Assembly (NCBI RefSeq): GCF_004402015.1 | Contig: NZ_SOPW01000002.1 | Location: forward strand, 219,603 to 283,602 | Source: Filobacillus milosensis | GTDB taxonomy: Bacteria > Bacillota > Bacilli > Bacillales > Alkalibacillaceae | DNA: 64,000 nucleotides | Reading direction: 5' to 3' | Part shown: positions 8,642 to 17,236 of the stretch, piece after piece | Numbering within the stretch: the first letter of the stretch is position 1 | How the letters are laid out: each line of letters begins with the position of its first letter | Translations under genes and position numbers: made by a program | The notes under the pieces: model-generated | Databases searched by the model: none | Seen by the model: only the letters and a program-made list of their open reading frames with translations | Told to the model about the DNA's origin: nothing

Positions 8642-9790
8642 TTACCACTCCGCTACTGTTCCGTCTTGATGTCGCCAAACCGGATTACGCCAGCGATGCC
8701 CTTTTTCAGCCACTTCTTTGACATAATCTTCGTTAATTGATATTCCTAATCCAGGATTTTTCGGCAGTCGAACATGCCCGTTCTCATAATCAAATACCGA
8801 GCGGTCCTCGATGTAATCTAATAAATCATTTCCTTTATTATAATGAATACCTAAACTCTGTTCCTGAATAAACGCATTGTGACTCGTTGCATCCACTTGT
8901 AAACAGGCCGCTAAAGCAATTGGACCAAGTGGGCAGTGAGGAGCCATTCCGACATCATATGCTTCAGCCATACTAGCAATCTTTTTCACTTCAGTAATTC
9001 CACCTGCATGAGAAAGGTCTGGTTGAATGATATCGACATAACCATCTTCAAACAGCGGTTTAAAATCCCACCTTGAATACATTCTTTCACCTGTTGCGAT
9101 CGGGGTTGCCGTATGATTGGCAATCTCTCTTAATGCTTCATTATTTTCTGGTAAAACAGGCTCTTCAATAAACATCAAACGATAAGGTTCCAATTCCTTA
9201 GCCAGGATTTTTGCCATAGGTTTATGAACACGCCCATGAAAATCAATACCTATACCAATGTTTGGTCCTACTGCTTCTCGCACAGCAGCAACACGCGCAA
9301 CCACTTGATCAATTTTTTCATACGTATCGATGTACTGTAATTCTTCAGTTCCATTCATCTTCACAGCATGGAAACCTTTATCGACGACCTCTTTCGCAGC
9401 CTGTCCGACATCAGATGGGCGGTCACCGCCAATCCATGAATATACTTTAATTGATTCACGGCAGGCGCCTCCCATTAATTCATAGATTGGTGCATTATAA
9501 TATTTACCTTTAATATCCCATAAAGCCTGGTCAATACCAGCAACTGCACTCATATGAATCGGTCCACCACGATAAAAACCAGAGCGATACATCACATTCC
9601 AATGGTCTTCAATGTGAAGCGGATTTTTACCAATTAAATAATCCTCTAATTCATGGACAGCTGATTTAACGGTTTCCGCACGCCCTTCAATGACAGGTTC
9701 TCCCCACCCGACAATACCTTCATCCGTTTCTACTTTTAAAAACAACCATCTTGGTGGTACGACGTATGTTGTTAGTTTAGTGATTTTCAA
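8642..9790 (-). CDS. dgoD: D-galactonate dehydratase (enolase superfamily)
   Basis: DgoD removes water from D-galactonate to give 2-keto-3-deoxygalactonate. From the TTG at 9790 the product is 382 residues, the same length as E. coli DgoD, and it starts [19 protein letters not shown] like that protein. Family residues are present: [14 protein letters not shown] and GERMYS (metal ligands) and APHCPLGP (catalytic His). The C-terminus [16 protein letters not shown] is also DgoD-like. A longer reading frame reaches 9871 but would run into the aldolase gene. GAGGTG sits 6 nt before the TTG and overlaps the end of the aldolase gene, so translation is coupled. The neighbouring aldolase and a kdgK at 23366 complete the pathway. 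Confidence 0.94.
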   Translation of the reverse strand: MKITKLTTYVVPPRWLFLKVETDEGIVGWGEPVIEGRAETVKSAVHELEDYLIGKNPLHIEDHWNVMYRSGFYRGGPIHMSAVAGIDQALWDIKGKYYNAPIYELMGGACRESIKVYSWIGGDRPSDVGQAAKEVVDKGFHAVKMNGTEELQYIDTYEKIDQVVARVAAVREAVGPNIGIGIDFHGRVHKPMAKILAKELEPYRLMFIEEPVLPENNEALREIANHTATPIATGERMYSRWDFKPLFEDGYVDIIQPDLSHAGGITEVKKIASMAEAYDVGMAPHCPLGPIALAACLQVDATSHNAFIQEQSLGIHYNKGNDLLDYIEDRSVFDYENGHVRLPKNPGLGISINEDYVKEVAEKGHRWRNPVWRHQDGTVAEW

Positions 9791-9791
9791 G

Positions 9792-10439
9792 TTACTCACC
9801 TCTTGCCTTGCGTATTTCTGCCTGGAAAGCTTCAGCAACCTCTCCAATGGATTGAATATCATTGTTTTCAATTGCTTTTTTATTAATTAGTGAACCACCT
9901 ACTCCTACGGCTACAGCACCATTCTGTATAAATTCGCCAACATTTTTCACATCGACTCCACCAGTAGGAATCATTGGAATATGCCCTAAGGGTCCTTGTA
10001 AATCTTTTAAGTAACCTGGTCCCACTGCTGAGGCAGGGAATATTTTCACTACATCAGCACCAGCCTGATGCGCTTCAACAATCTCTGTTGGTGTCATAAC
10101 GCCAGGAATTGAAATCGCATCACGGTCATTCGTCAACTTCACAACCTCTTTATCAAATGATGGTGAAAAAATAAACTTTGCACCGACATCTAAAGCTTGA
10201 GTTGCTTCTTCTGTTGTTAATACCGTACCTGCTCCGACCAGTGCCTGATCACCGAAACGGTCATTTAGCTCACGAATAGAACCATAAGCATCTTCACTAT
10301 CAACCGTTAGTTCAAGAACATTTACACCTGAATTAATTAGTGTTTCAACTAGCGGAAATAATTGCTTCTTAGGTACTCTCCTTAAAACCGCAACCACTCC
10401 CGATTGCTTTAACTTTTCTAAGTTATTCAACTTACTCAT
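9792..10439 (-). CDS. eda: 2-keto-3-deoxy-6-phosphogluconate / -phosphogalactonate aldolase
   Basis: This class I aldolase of 215 residues splits KDPG or KDPGal into pyruvate and glyceraldehyde-3-phosphate. The Schiff-base lysine is in KIFPAS (Lys-132) and the catalytic Glu is in VLELTVD (Glu-43). TGGVD near residue 166 binds phosphate. It is the first gene of the eda-dgoD-AEC-HPr-like group and ends 1 bp before the dgoD start. Pairing with dgoD points to a DgoA-type role on the galactonate product, but this family is often able to use both epimers. A degenerate GC-rich repeat lies upstream. Confidence 0.92.
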   Translation of the reverse strand: MSKLNNLEKLKQSGVVAVLRRVPKKQLFPLVETLINSGVNVLELTVDSEDAYGSIRELNDRFGDQALVGAGTVLTTEEATQALDVGAKFIFSPSFDKEVVKLTNDRDAISIPGVMTPTEIVEAHQAGADVVKIFPASAVGPGYLKDLQGPLGHIPMIPTGGVDVKNVGEFIQNGAVAVGVGGSLINKKAIENNDIQSIGEVAEAFQAEIRKARGE

Positions 10440-10510
10440 GCTGAACCTCCTCTTAAAGGAAAGATTAGTTTTGATTTATTAAGAAATAATAATGAGTTGT
10501 TGTATGGTGA

Positions 10511-10672
10511 TGAGCGAAGGTGGCGACTCCTGGTCGACTAGAATCGGCCACGTCCTGCGCCTGCGATTACTCGGCGCAAATAAAAGCAAAGAAGTAATGC
10601 AAGTAGCATTTGTGGCCAACGTCGACACTTGAACGTCCTGTTCTTCGGAAAGCGTCCACTGAAAGCGATTCA
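10511..10672 (-). repeat. GC-rich dispersed intergenic repeat, copy 1
   Basis: This block is much richer in GC than its surroundings. Read on the minus strand it opens with GAATCGCTTTCAGTGGACGC and a TTTCCG stretch, and ends with CAGGAGTCGCCACCTTCGCT. The same two end blocks with a different centre recur at 29725-29850 on the plus strand. It fills most of the 306-bp gap 10440-10745. A reading frame across it is not gene-like. Confidence 0.7.
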
Positions 10673-10693
10673 CCATAACAACAACAAACCTAT

Positions 10694-10738
10694 AAAATAA
10701 AAAGATAACTGACAGAACGGTTATCCACTCTGTCAGTC
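10694..10738 (-). terminator. Terminator after the TRAP operon
   Basis: On the minus strand ACTGACAGA and TCTGTCAGT form a 9-bp perfect stem, followed by TATCTTTTTATTTT. It separates the dctPQM genes from the eda-dgoD group. Confidence 0.8.
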
Positions 10739-10745
10739 AACATTT

Positions 10746-12026
10746 TTAATCCCCAAACGAAATTAACCATAATGAAATCTCAGGTATGAAAATAATCATT
10801 AGCACCGAAAACACCATCGCCACGAAAAACGGAAAAACCGCTTTAGAGATCCGTTCAATCGATAATCCTGATATTCCTGAGCCAACAAACAAATTAACTC
10901 CCAGAGGTGGCGTAATAAACCCAATAGCCAAGCTAACAACCATAATAATACCGAAATGAATTGGGTCATAACCAATATTCATTGCAATCGGTAACAGAAT
11001 GGGTGTCAAGATAATGATGGCTGCTAACGTATCCATGAAACAACCAACCAATAATAACAACGCGGTAATTAATAAAATTAAAACGATTTTATTTTCCGTC
11101 AGTGATAACATCCATTCAGCTATTTGATTTGGAATCTGTTCAATCGTTAATAATTTACCAAATGCAGTTGCTGTTCCTACAATAATTAGCACAGTAGCTG
11201 TAGTTAATGAAGAATCAGCAATTAACTTAGGCAGGTCTTTCAATTTCAATTCTCGATATAAGAAAAAGCCTGAAATTAATCCATAAACAACTGCGACAAC
11301 AGCTGCTTCTGTCGGTGTGAAGTAACCACCATAAATACCACCTAATATAATAATTGGAATAACCATAGCCCATTTTGCTTCCCAAAAAGTACTGAGAACA
11401 TAGCTTAGGCTTGTACTTTCAATCGTTCCTTTATAACCTTTTTTCTTAGAATAAATATAAGCCCAAGTCATTAGACCTACACCTACTAAAATACCCGGTA
11501 AGATCCCGGCGATGAACATGTCACCTACTGATGCGCCTCCAGTAACACCATAAATAACCATTGGTATACTAGGAGGAATAATAACCCCAATAGAACCTGC
11601 TGCCGCAACTGTAGCAGTTGCAAAAGGCTTATCGTATCCTTTACGTACCATGGCTGGAATCATGATCGACCCAATTGCCGCAACAGTTGCAGGTCCAGAA
11701 CCTGAAATTGCAGCGAAAAACATACACGTTATTATCGTTGCGATAGCAAAACCACCCGTTTTACTACCAACTAACGCATTAGCAAAATTAAATAGACGTT
11801 CTGAAATACCACCTTTACCCATAATTTCACCTGCAAGGATGAAAAATGGTACCGCCATGATCGGAAAAGAATCAAGAGATGTAATTAATTCTTTCATCAA
11901 GAAGAGGATGGGAACAGATTCAGAATATACAATTGTGACCAGCGTGGATAAACCTAACGCTATACCGATCGGCACACTTAGTAATAAAAACAGCGCAAAA
12001 CTACCGAACAGGACCGCTACTGTCAT
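10746..12026 (-). CDS. dctM: TRAP transporter large permease (DctM family)
   Basis: This is the 426-residue ion-coupled translocation subunit of a TRAP importer, with about twelve hydrophobic segments. Family motifs visible are FFILAGEIMGKGGISERL, the GSGPATVAAIGSIMIPAM stretch and PPSIPMVIYG. The ATG at 12026 lies inside the end of the small-permease gene (26-bp overlap) with GAGGAGG just before it. A hairpin terminator follows. Because the operon starts with 6-phosphogluconate dehydrogenase and faces gluconokinase, the likely substrate is gluconate or a related sugar acid. Confidence 0.93.
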   Translation of the reverse strand: MTVAVLFGSFALFLLLSVPIGIALGLSTLVTIVYSESVPILFLMKELITSLDSFPIMAVPFFILAGEIMGKGGISERLFNFANALVGSKTGGFAIATIITCMFFAAISGSGPATVAAIGSIMIPAMVRKGYDKPFATATVAAAGSIGVIIPPSIPMVIYGVTGGASVGDMFIAGILPGILVGVGLMTWAYIYSKKKGYKGTIESTSLSYVLSTFWEAKWAMVIPIIILGGIYGGYFTPTEAAVVAVVYGLISGFFLYRELKLKDLPKLIADSSLTTATVLIIVGTATAFGKLLTIEQIPNQIAEWMLSLTENKIVLILLITALLLLVGCFMDTLAAIIILTPILLPIAMNIGYDPIHFGIIMVVSLAIGFITPPLGVNLFVGSGISGLSIERISKAVFPFFVAMVFSVLMIIFIPEISLWLISFGD

Positions 12027-12561
12027 CTGTCATCTCCTCCTCTTCTTCTATAATACGTTCACGTTCATCTGCCACATCTATCTTTTCTTTACCTATCAAC
12101 ATCATAATTTGATGATACATATTTTGTAATAACCTCAGCACCGTCAGCCCCATGCCAATTGGTGCAGCTAGGTAGACAAGTCCCATCTCTATGTGCAGAG
12201 CAGGGGATTGCTGCCCTAACCTTAATAGATTTGAAGATATTTCTGTACCATAATAAACAACTAAAGCTGCAAACACTAAGAATAAAATATTTGCCAATAA
12301 TGACAGAACTATTTTCCATTTACCTTTTAATAAAATAAGTAACACGTCAACTTTTATATGACGTTGCTTTTTCACACCATAACTAATCCCAATATACACA
12401 AGCCAGATAAAACAATAACGCCCCAACTCTTCTGACCAAGATAAAGAGTTCCCAAATTCTCTCATCACAACTTGTAGAAAGATCACAGCAGTCATTACAC
12501 TACCGAATATAATTAAAAGCCATTCTTCTAGATGCTGTTCAATTTTTCTCAGTACATTCAT
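12001..12561 (-). CDS. dctQ: TRAP transporter small permease (DctQ family)
   Basis: This 186-residue membrane subunit has four hydrophobic segments and an acidic C-terminal tail (VADERERIIEEEEEM). The motif VVMREFGNSLSWSEELGRY is typical of DctQ, with the WSEE element well kept. It overlaps the large-permease gene by 26 bp. It is separated from the binding-protein gene by a stem-loop at 12616-12651. Confidence 0.92.
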   Translation of the reverse strand: MNVLRKIEQHLEEWLLIIFGSVMTAVIFLQVVMREFGNSLSWSEELGRYCFIWLVYIGISYGVKKQRHIKVDVLLILLKGKWKIVLSLLANILFLVFAALVVYYGTEISSNLLRLGQQSPALHIEMGLVYLAAPIGMGLTVLRLLQNMYHQIMMLIGKEKIDVADERERIIEEEEEMTDDSSGPVR

Positions 12562-12615
12562 GTCTTCACCTCAATACTTACCAATTTCCCCCAAAAGAGT
12601 GTTTTTCAATATGGC

Positions 12616-12651
12616 AAAACTCTTGCCGCCAACATGGACAGCAAGAGTTTT
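12616..12651 (-). terminator. Stem-loop between TRAP binding-protein and permease genes
   Basis: AAAACTCTTGC (12616-12626) and GCAAGAGTTTT (12641-12651) are an 11-bp perfect inverted repeat. The T-run after it on the minus strand is short (TTTTGCC), so it looks more like an attenuator or a 3'-end stabiliser than a full stop. Confidence 0.6.
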
Positions 12652-12671
12652 AGGTGGGGGCTTATTCTTAT

Positions 12672-13727
12672 TTATTCACTTTGTGCGTTTTCAACAGCTT
12701 CCATGATACCTTCTACAGTTTCTGCTCCGATATCATCTTTGAACTCATCAATTGCTGGCTGTACTGCTTCTACCATTCTTTGACGTTCTTCGTCGCTGAT
12801 TTCTGTGAATTCCATACCTTCATCTTGTAGAGATTGTAGGTACTTTTCATTAGCTTCACGGTTAAGTTTGATTTGGTGCTCACCAGCTTCTTTCGCTGCA
12901 TCTCTGACGACTTGTTGCTCTTCTTCAGTTAATCCATCGTAGAACTGTTTGCTCATTAAGAAAACAAACGGGCTGTAAACGTGGTGTGTATCTGAAACAT
13001 AATCTTGAACTTCATAGAAGTTTTCTAAATAGATTGTTGCATAAGGGTTTTCTTGTCCATCAACTGTACCCTGCTGTAATGCTGTGAATAACTCTGTGAA
13101 AGCCATTGGTGTTGGGTTAGCACCAAGCTCTTTAAAAGCTGCTAAGTGCAGGTCATTTTCCATTGTACGAATTTTTAGACCTTCAAAATCTTCTAACGTT
13201 TCAACTGGACGCACACTGTTTGTTAAGTCACGGAAACCGTTTTCCCAGTAAGCAAGACCAACTAGATCTTTTTCTTCTAATTTTTCAAGTAAACCTTGCG
13301 CTACATCTCCAGCTAATACTTCATCCGCTACTTCTTCACTTGGGAATAGGAATGGGATATCAAATACGCTGAATTCAGGAACAAAGTTAGCAATAGGTGC
13401 TGTAGAAGGAATAGTTACTTCCTGAGTACCTAATTGTAATGCTTCTGTCATCGAACGGTCGTCACCTAGCTGACCACTGTGGTAAGTTTCAACTGTAATA
13501 TCAGTTTCAGCTTCTACTAACTCTTTGAACTTTAATAATCCTTTGTACTGTGGGTGATCCGAGTTTAGACCAATACCTGCACGGATTGTTTTCTCGCCGC
13601 CTTCATTTTCTGAAGCGCTTTCATTTTCACCATTCTGATTGTCTGTACCTTCTTCATCTCCACCGCCACAAGCAACTAAAAATAGTGCTAAAAGTGATAG
13701 TGATAGGATAAGCAAGAATTTTTTCAC
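12672..13727 (-). CDS. dctP: TRAP transporter substrate-binding lipoprotein (DctP family)
   Basis: This 351-residue binding protein has a lipoprotein signal (LLALFLVACGGG) and an acidic, Asn/Glu/Ser-rich linker. The DctP domain starts TIRAGIGLNSDHPQYKGLLKF. The conserved Arg that contacts the carboxylate of the ligand is probably in GLKIRTMEND. QGTVDGQENP is also typical. It follows gnd by 40 bp on the same strand and precedes dctQM. A sugar acid such as gluconate is the expected ligand from context. Confidence 0.93.
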   Translation of the reverse strand: MKKFLLILSLSLLALFLVACGGGDEEGTDNQNGENESASENEGGEKTIRAGIGLNSDHPQYKGLLKFKELVEAETDITVETYHSGQLGDDRSMTEALQLGTQEVTIPSTAPIANFVPEFSVFDIPFLFPSEEVADEVLAGDVAQGLLEKLEEKDLVGLAYWENGFRDLTNSVRPVETLEDFEGLKIRTMENDLHLAAFKELGANPTPMAFTELFTALQQGTVDGQENPYATIYLENFYEVQDYVSDTHHVYSPFVFLMSKQFYDGLTEEEQQVVRDAAKEAGEHQIKLNREANEKYLQSLQDEGMEFTEISDEERQRMVEAVQPAIDEFKDDIGAETVEGIMEAVENAQSE

Positions 13728-13767
13728 TTAAAACATCCCCTTTAATAAAATTTTAAAATTAATTTGA

Positions 13768-14664
13768 TTATTTCTTAACAACTGCATGTCCACCAAACTC
13801 ATTACGTAAGGCTGCAACAACTTTCCCGGAGAACGTATCATTCTCTTGTGAACGGTAGCGCATCATCAATGACATTGCAATAACTGGTGCTGCCATTTCA
13901 AATTCAATAGCGCTTTCAACTGTCCACTTACCTTCTCCTGAAGAATTCATGACACCTCTAATGGATTCAAGATTAGCATCCTTAGAAAATGCATTTTCCA
14001 TTAGTTCAATTAACCATGAGCGAATAACTGAACCATTATTCCAAACTTTAGAGACAGCTTCATAATCATAATCGTATGGGCTCTTTTCAAGGATTTCGTA
14101 ACCCTCTGCAATTGCTTGCATCATTCCATATTCTATACCATTATGGACCATTTTCAGGAAGTGACCACTACCATTCGGCCCTGTGTAAAGATAACCGTTT
14201 TCAACGGCAGTGTCTCTGAATATTGGCTCGATTTGTTTAAACTGTTCCTGGTCCCCACCAATCATATAGTTTCCACCTTGACGAGCACCTTCAGTTCCAC
14301 CGCTTGTTCCGACATCGAAAAAGTAAATTCCTTTTTCCTGTAAGTATTCACCTAGACGAAGACTTTCCTTATAGTTGGAGTTACCGCCATCTATGATTCG
14401 ATCCCCTTCATCTAAATGTTCGGCTAGCTCTTTAACGACCTGTTCGGTAATCTCACCTGCCGGAACCATCACCCATAGAGTTCTAGGCGTTTCCAGCTGT
14501 GTTACAAGTTCTTCCAAGCTATTTGTTCCCGTTGCACCTGCATCCGAGATTGTTTGGACTTGGTCTGTATTTACATCATTTGCTACGACTTGGTGTCCAT
14601 GGTCCATGAGATTTAAAGCTAAGTTGTATCCCATTTTCCCAAGACCAACTAATCCAACTTGCAT
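13768..14664 (-). CDS. 6-phosphogluconate dehydrogenase, decarboxylating, short (YqeC-like) form
   Basis: This enzyme oxidises and decarboxylates 6-phosphogluconate to ribulose-5-phosphate. At 298 residues it belongs to the short form of the family, which is usually NAD-dependent. Visible are the nucleotide-binding GLVGLGKMGYNLALNL at the N-terminus, DGGNSNYKES, the substrate motif DVGTSGGTEGARQGG and the catalytic Lys in HFLKMVHNGIEYGMM. It is the first gene of the minus-strand gnd-dctPQM operon and is divergent from the RpiR regulator and gluconokinase. Together they form a complete gluconate uptake and oxidation set. Confidence 0.92.
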   Translation of the reverse strand: MQVGLVGLGKMGYNLALNLMDHGHQVVANDVNTDQVQTISDAGATGTNSLEELVTQLETPRTLWVMVPAGEITEQVVKELAEHLDEGDRIIDGGNSNYKESLRLGEYLQEKGIYFFDVGTSGGTEGARQGGNYMIGGDQEQFKQIEPIFRDTAVENGYLYTGPNGSGHFLKMVHNGIEYGMMQAIAEGYEILEKSPYDYDYEAVSKVWNNGSVIRSWLIELMENAFSKDANLESIRGVMNSSGEGKWTVESAIEFEMAAPVIAMSLMMRYRSQENDTFSGKVVAALRNEFGGHAVVKK

Positions 14665-14701
14665 TTGGTAACCCCTTTCATAAAAATAAAAACTGAGTAA
14701 T

Positions 14702-14774
14702 GAAAATTTATTTCTTGATTTTGATTATACAATAAATTTTTCTTTAATCAAGAGATGAATTAAAATTTTTTTCA
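14702..14774. promoter_or_regulatory. Divergent control region with inverted repeats, candidate RpiR operators
   Basis: Between gnd and the RpiR gene, GAAAATTTATT (14702-14712) and AATAAATTTTTC (14731-14742) form an inverted repeat. TGAATTAAAATTTTTTTCA (14756-14774) is a second imperfect palindrome. Such AT-rich TGAA/TTCA elements are plausible binding sites for the adjacent regulator, but the assignment is inference from position. Confidence 0.35.
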
Positions 14775-14844
14775 TAAATATTACTTCAGTTTAAAAATAA
14801 TTTCATATACACTATAAATAGATTTAATTGTCGGAGGGATTATA

Positions 14845-15702
14845 GTGAATGACACAACTAACAAACATGTACTTAACCGCATTCGAGGTTCTATGACGCA
14901 ATTTAGTGAGAAAGAAAAAAAGATTGCTACATATATATTGCGGAATCCTCAATTAATTATCCATACCACCATCAATCAAGTTGCCGATGACCTTGAAATT
15001 GCCGAAGCTACGGTCTTCCGCTTTTGCAGGAGATTAGGTTTTAAAGGTTACCAGGCGTTGAAAATTGCACTTGCATCAGAGATTGTTGCTCCTATTGAAG
15101 ATATTCATGAGGAAATTAACGAAAATGATACACCTTTGGAAGTGACTGAAAAGGTATTTCAATCCAATATTAAAGCGATTGAACGAACCAGGGAAATTCA
15201 GAACTCAGACACAATTGAAACAATAGTTGATAAGTTATTAAAATCAGAAGGGGTTTATTTCTTTGGAAACGGTGGATCTGGTGTTGTTGCACAGGATGCC
15301 CAACATAAATTCCTGCGTCTGGGATTAAATTCACACGTTTATACAGATTCCCACCTTCAACTAATGGCCGCTTCTCAATTAACTGAAAATAATATGGCTT
15401 TCTTCATTTCACATACCGGGGCAAATATTGACCTTTTAGATGTTGTAGATGTTGTGAAAGAAAACGGTGCTTTTACCGTAGCTATTACAAACTTTGCTAA
15501 ATCACCGTTGTCTGAGGCTGTTGACTTGGCATTGTATACAGTCTCAGAAGAAACAGAATATCGTACAGAAGCTCTGGCTTCTAGAATTGCTGAGTTAAGT
15601 ATTATTGATGCACTTTATGTCAACTATCATATTAAAAATCTTGAATATTCAAAGGCAGCGGTTAAACGCATGCGTAATGCTATTTCCAAAAAACGCTTAT
15701 AA
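14845..15702 (+). CDS. MurR/RpiR-family transcriptional regulator
   Basis: This 285-residue regulator has an N-terminal RpiR helix-turn-helix domain (IATYILRNPQLIIHTTINQVADDLEIAEATVFRFCRRLGF spans residues about 31-70) and a C-terminal SIS sugar-phosphate-binding domain (GVYFFGNGGSGVVAQDAQHKF; FISHTGANIDLLDVV). It starts at an ATG-equivalent GTG at 14845 behind GGAGGG. Gluconokinase follows 14 bp downstream. It probably senses 6-phosphogluconate or a related sugar phosphate and controls both divergent transcription units. Confidence 0.9.
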   Translation: MNDTTNKHVLNRIRGSMTQFSEKEKKIATYILRNPQLIIHTTINQVADDLEIAEATVFRFCRRLGFKGYQALKIALASEIVAPIEDIHEEINENDTPLEVTEKVFQSNIKAIERTREIQNSDTIETIVDKLLKSEGVYFFGNGGSGVVAQDAQHKFLRLGLNSHVYTDSHLQLMAASQLTENNMAFFISHTGANIDLLDVVDVVKENGAFTVAITNFAKSPLSEAVDLALYTVSEETEYRTEALASRIAELSIIDALYVNYHIKNLEYSKAAVKRMRNAISKKRL

Positions 15703-15716
15703 AGGATGTATCATTA

Positions 15717-17192
15717 ATGAAGTATGTATTAGGACTAGACATCGGCACAACAAGCTCTAAAGCCATTTTATTTCAACGAGATGGAACGGTAGCAGCAGAA
15801 AATGAACAGCCTTACCCGATCCTTCATCCCAATAACGGATGGGCAGAACAGAGTCCGACACAAATAGAAGATTCAACAATCGAAGCAGTCCGCCAAGTCA
15901 CACAATCCATTAACCGAACTGAATTAATAGGCATTGGCCTTTCAACAGCTATGCATTCGTTAATATGTATCAATAAAAATGGACAAGCCTTATCAAATGC
16001 GATCATCTGGGCAGATAGCCGAAGTTCAGATGAGTCTTCGATTTTAAATCGTAAACACCCGAATATCTATTTATCAACTGGGACCCCATTACATCCAATG
16101 AGCCCTTTAGCTAAGTTAGTTTGGATGAAAAACAATGATGTTAAACCATATCATGAAGCTGATTATTTTGTTTCTGTAAAAGAATATTTATTATATCGTT
16201 GGTTTGGTGAAAAGATTGTTGACTATTCCATGGCAGCTGCAACTGGATTATTCAACATCCACGATTTAAAGTGGGATCAACAGGCATTAGTCCAAGCTGG
16301 AATTGAAGAACAAAGATTGTTTGAACCAGTGTCCCCTTTTACTAAAATCACAAAGATGAATCCTAATATTGCTGATAAAATGGGGATCTCCAATCATACT
16401 CCTCTGGTCATTGGTGGAAGTGACGGACCTTTAGCCAACCTGGGAATCGGCGCTATAAACCCAGGTGAAACAGCCATCACTATAGGTACGAGCGGTGCTA
16501 TTAGACAATTTTCTGACCAGCCTTTATTAGACGAAAAACAAGAAGTTTTCTCCTATTCATTTACTGATAACTTATGGATTACCGGCGGACCAACTAATAA
16601 TGGCGGCATTGTCATGAAATGGGTACAAGATCTTCTATCAGGTGATGGTAAACAGTACAGTGTGGATGACTTAAATCAACTAGCAGGAAAAGTATCACCT
16701 GGTGCTGAACAATTATTATTTTTACCATACTTAAATGGTGAACGTGCACCATTCTGGGATGCCAACGCGAAAGGCAGTTATATTGGGCTTCAGCCGCGTC
16801 ATCAAAAAGAACATCTCATAAGAGCAAGTATGGAAGGAGTCATTTTCTCTATATATCACATTGGACATGCATTAGAGCGACTTGGAAATCAACATGATGT
16901 GATTTACGCAAGTGGTGGTTTTGCCCGGTCGTCATTATGGCTGCAGATATTAGCTGATACGTTCGGCAAACCAGTAAAAATCCCAGCAAGTCATCAAAGC
17001 TCTGCATGGGGCGCTGCTTGGGTAGGATTAATGGCGATAGAGGGTTATAAACTTGAAGACATCAAACAGTCCATTCCAATGAAACAAGAGATTGAACCTA
17101 ACGTTAACCACCATGAGGTTTATCAAAAACAATTCACTATTTACAAAGAACTCTACGATAAATTAAAAGACACTTTTAATCAATTAAATTAA
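15717..17192 (+). CDS. gntK: Gluconokinase (FGGY family)
   Basis: This enzyme phosphorylates D-gluconate to 6-phosphogluconate with ATP. The 491-residue protein has the FGGY phosphate-binding start LGLDIGTTSSKAILF, the substrate-loop GWAEQSP, the TPLHPMSPLAKLVWM stretch typical of gluconokinases, and the C-terminal ASGGFARSSLWLQILAD. It is co-transcribed with the RpiR regulator and opposite gnd-dctPQM. Xylulokinase and related FGGY enzymes are less likely because of the HPMSPLAKL element and the gnd context. Confidence 0.9.
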   Translation: MKYVLGLDIGTTSSKAILFQRDGTVAAENEQPYPILHPNNGWAEQSPTQIEDSTIEAVRQVTQSINRTELIGIGLSTAMHSLICINKNGQALSNAIIWADSRSSDESSILNRKHPNIYLSTGTPLHPMSPLAKLVWMKNNDVKPYHEADYFVSVKEYLLYRWFGEKIVDYSMAAATGLFNIHDLKWDQQALVQAGIEEQRLFEPVSPFTKITKMNPNIADKMGISNHTPLVIGGSDGPLANLGIGAINPGETAITIGTSGAIRQFSDQPLLDEKQEVFSYSFTDNLWITGGPTNNGGIVMKWVQDLLSGDGKQYSVDDLNQLAGKVSPGAEQLLFLPYLNGERAPFWDANAKGSYIGLQPRHQKEHLIRASMEGVIFSIYHIGHALERLGNQHDVIYASGGFARSSLWLQILADTFGKPVKIPASHQSSAWGAAWVGLMAIEGYKLEDIKQSIPMKQEIEPNVNHHEVYQKQFTIYKELYDKLKDTFNQLN

Positions 17193-17196
17193 ATAT

Positions 17197-17236
17197 AAAA
17201 ATGGTAGCACGCATCGTTAACGTGCTACCATTTTTA
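17197..17236. terminator. Bidirectional intrinsic terminator
   Basis: An 11-bp perfect stem ATGGTAGCACG / CGTGCTACCAT is flanked by AAAA and TTTTT. It lies between the convergent gluconokinase and FAH-family genes and overlaps the stop codon of the latter. Confidence 0.88.

Noticed and set aside
9791..9871. N-terminal extension of dgoD
   Set aside because: It lies inside the aldolase gene. The TTG at 9790 gives the exact E. coli DgoD length and N-terminus.
10479..10676. 65-residue reading frame in the eda-dctM gap
   Set aside because: It lies within the GC-rich dispersed repeat and has no gene-like features.
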